This document shows positions 62,995 through 64,000 of a stretch of 64,000 bases of DNA, piece after piece. The translations under genes and the position numbers were made by a program. The stretch comes from Candidatus Nomurabacteria bacterium (GTDB lineage: Bacteria > Patescibacteriota > Saccharimonadia > Saccharimonadales > UBA7683). Location of the stretch: assembly GCA_020631865.1 (NCBI GenBank), contig JACKGS010000002.1:124001-188000 (forward strand), written 5' to 3'. The stretch's first letter is position 1; each line of letters opens with the position of its first letter. The notes under the pieces are model-generated. The model saw only the letters and a program-made list of their open reading frames with translations, did not search any database and was not told the DNA's origin.

Positions 62995-64000
62995 ATGAAA
63001 GTTGCAATCGCAGGTTACGGAGTCGAGGGTCAATCAAATTATAGATACTGGAGTGCGCTCGGTGCTGATATCAAAATTTTTGATGAAAACACGGATATAG
63101 CCAACGACATCCCTAATGGAGTGCAGTCAGAGCTTGGTGATGGTGTATTTCAAAATATATCAGGTTTTGACCTTGTTGTGAGGACCGCTAGTTTAAACCC
63201 TAGTCACATACATACCGATGGCAAGATCTGGTCATCTACCAATGAGTTCTTTAAGCAGTGTCCAGCTCCAATTATCGGTGTCACGGGTACTAAGGGTAAG
63301 GGTACTACTTGCAGTTTGATTGCGGCGATTTTGAAGAATGCCGGTCATACGGTTCATCTTTTGGGCAATATCGGTGTTCCGGCGTTAGATATTTTGCCAT
63401 ATATATCAGAAGATGACATCGTGGTATTTGAGCTTTCTAGCTTTCAGCTATGGGATCTTGAAAAATCACCTCAAACAGCTGTTGTGCTTATGATTGAAGC
63501 CGATCATCAAGATGTGCATGCTTCAATGGAAGAGTATGTTCAAGCAAAGGCTAATATTGCCAGACATCAAGATGACGACGATGTTATTATTTATCACCCA
63601 GAAAATACATTTGCTGCTGAGATTTCAAGCCAGTCTCCATCAAGGCATAAAAAACAGTATATGAAATTGAGCGGAGCCCACATTGTGGCGAATCAAATAA
63701 TAATCGGTGATGTGGCGGTTGCAGAAGTAGATGAAGTAGGGCTTGTTGGTGAGCATAATTTACAAAATATTTGTGCCGCAATTACCGCAGCATGGCAATA
63801 TGACCCAGGGGTTACGGCAGTCCAGAGGGCTATTCGTGAGTTTACTGGATTACCTCATCGGCTAGAGTTTGTGCGCGAGAAAGATGGTGTAAAGTACTAT
63901 AACGACAGCTATTCTTCAGCACCTGGGGCAACGGCGGCGGCTATTAAATCATTCACCCAACCAATAATTCTAATTTGTGGGGGTTTTGATAGAGGTCTTG
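62995..64000 (+). CDS. murD: UDP-N-acetylmuramoylalanine-D-glutamate ligase, partial
   Basis: 335 residues before the window ends. MKVAIAGYGVEGQSNYRYW at the start, P-loop VTGTKGKGTTCSLIAAIL, FELSSFQLWDLE, an EADHQDVH segment, HNLQNICAAITAAW, the PHRLEFVREKDGVKYYNDSY motif and ILICGGFDRG are all typical of MurD, which adds D-Glu in peptidoglycan synthesis. It reads open to the last base. The ATG follows the repeat element directly. Confidence 0.93.
   Translation, partial: MKVAIAGYGVEGQSNYRYWSALGADIKIFDENTDIANDIPNGVQSELGDGVFQNISGFDLVVRTASLNPSHIHTDGKIWSSTNEFFKQCPAPIIGVTGTKGKGTTCSLIAAILKNAGHTVHLLGNIGVPALDILPYISEDDIVVFELSSFQLWDLEKSPQTAVVLMIEADHQDVHASMEEYVQAKANIARHQDDDDVIIYHPENTFAAEISSQSPSRHKKQYMKLSGAHIVANQIIIGDVAVAEVDEVGLVGEHNLQNICAAITAAWQYDPGVTAVQRAIREFTGLPHRLEFVREKDGVKYYNDSYSSAPGATAAAIKSFTQPIILICGGFDRGL

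Noticed and set aside
1..64000. Alternative genetic code (UGA as Gly)
   Set aside because: Clean genes such as parA end at UGA at the expected position and contain no internal UGA.
1..64000. tRNA or rRNA genes
   Set aside because: I looked for T-loop GTTCRANYC strings in a cloverleaf context and found none that fit.

Overview
The window reads as chromosome of a low-GC, small-genome bacterium of the Patescibacteria (CPR), most likely Saccharibacteria or a close relative. This placement rests on family recognition rather than any marker search. The reasons are: small versions of core proteins (588-aa IF-2, 411-aa ProRS without the editing insertion, four-domain S1); CPR-typical families (DUF5663, DUF5674, LCP plus LytR_C, four-helix-bundle protein, RAYT transposase); NrdR beside a B12-dependent class II ribonucleotide reductase; and many genes whose -10 box lies only 6-9 nt before the ATG. 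The standard genetic code fits, since UGA acts as a normal stop.

Layout. 0-4 kb: rpsA, infB and a DUF5663 gene. 4-6 kb (minus strand): def and fmt, separated by a palindromic repeat element. 5.9-9.9 kb: a 1334-residue membrane-anchored fibre/adhesin-like protein behind a near-consensus promoter. 10-10.7 kb: a RAYT transposase flanked by its own REP palindromes. 10.8-20.4 kb: a coiled-coil protein, priA, a winged-helix/Nudix pair, rpsU, yqeY, a four-helix-bundle gene inside a repeat element, adk, map, ftsA, ftsZ and nrdR. 20.6-28.2 kb: nrdJ, a cysteine-free thioredoxin-like protein, an isoleucine-type T-box leader, a GNAT-SET fusion, a truncated GIY-YIG-like gene and ileS. 28.3-37.6 kb: rhodanese, zincin, rplU, parA, parB, lepB, an LCP protein, htrA, and prmC/trmH on the minus strand.

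From about 38.25 to 48.18 kb almost every gene is broken by small indels, including essential ones: prfA, bL31, rpsB, tsf, frr, uppS and rseP. Gene order and protein motifs survive across frames, so this looks like about 10 kb of uncorrected sequence rather than decay. Inside it are three small cassettes with nearly identical TTGACA-(AG)n promoters, a Phd/PIN toxin-antitoxin module with a perfect palindromic operator, a DUF5674 operon and an ABC exporter. 48.2-64 kb is clean again: CPBP protease, proS, greA, lysS, a YdjM-like hydrolase, an esterase with one homopolymer frameshift, serS, hpf, secA, an M16 peptidase and the start of murD.

The most interesting material is not the core genes. It is (i) a family of intergenic elements with 7-bp-period inverted arms placed between a stop codon and the next start codon, one of which carries the four-helix-bundle ORF; (ii) the Ile T-box separated from ileS by a GNAT-SET fusion; (iii) the RAYT/REP unit; (iv) the AG-repeat promoters; and (v) the fibre protein with its five-fold repeat.
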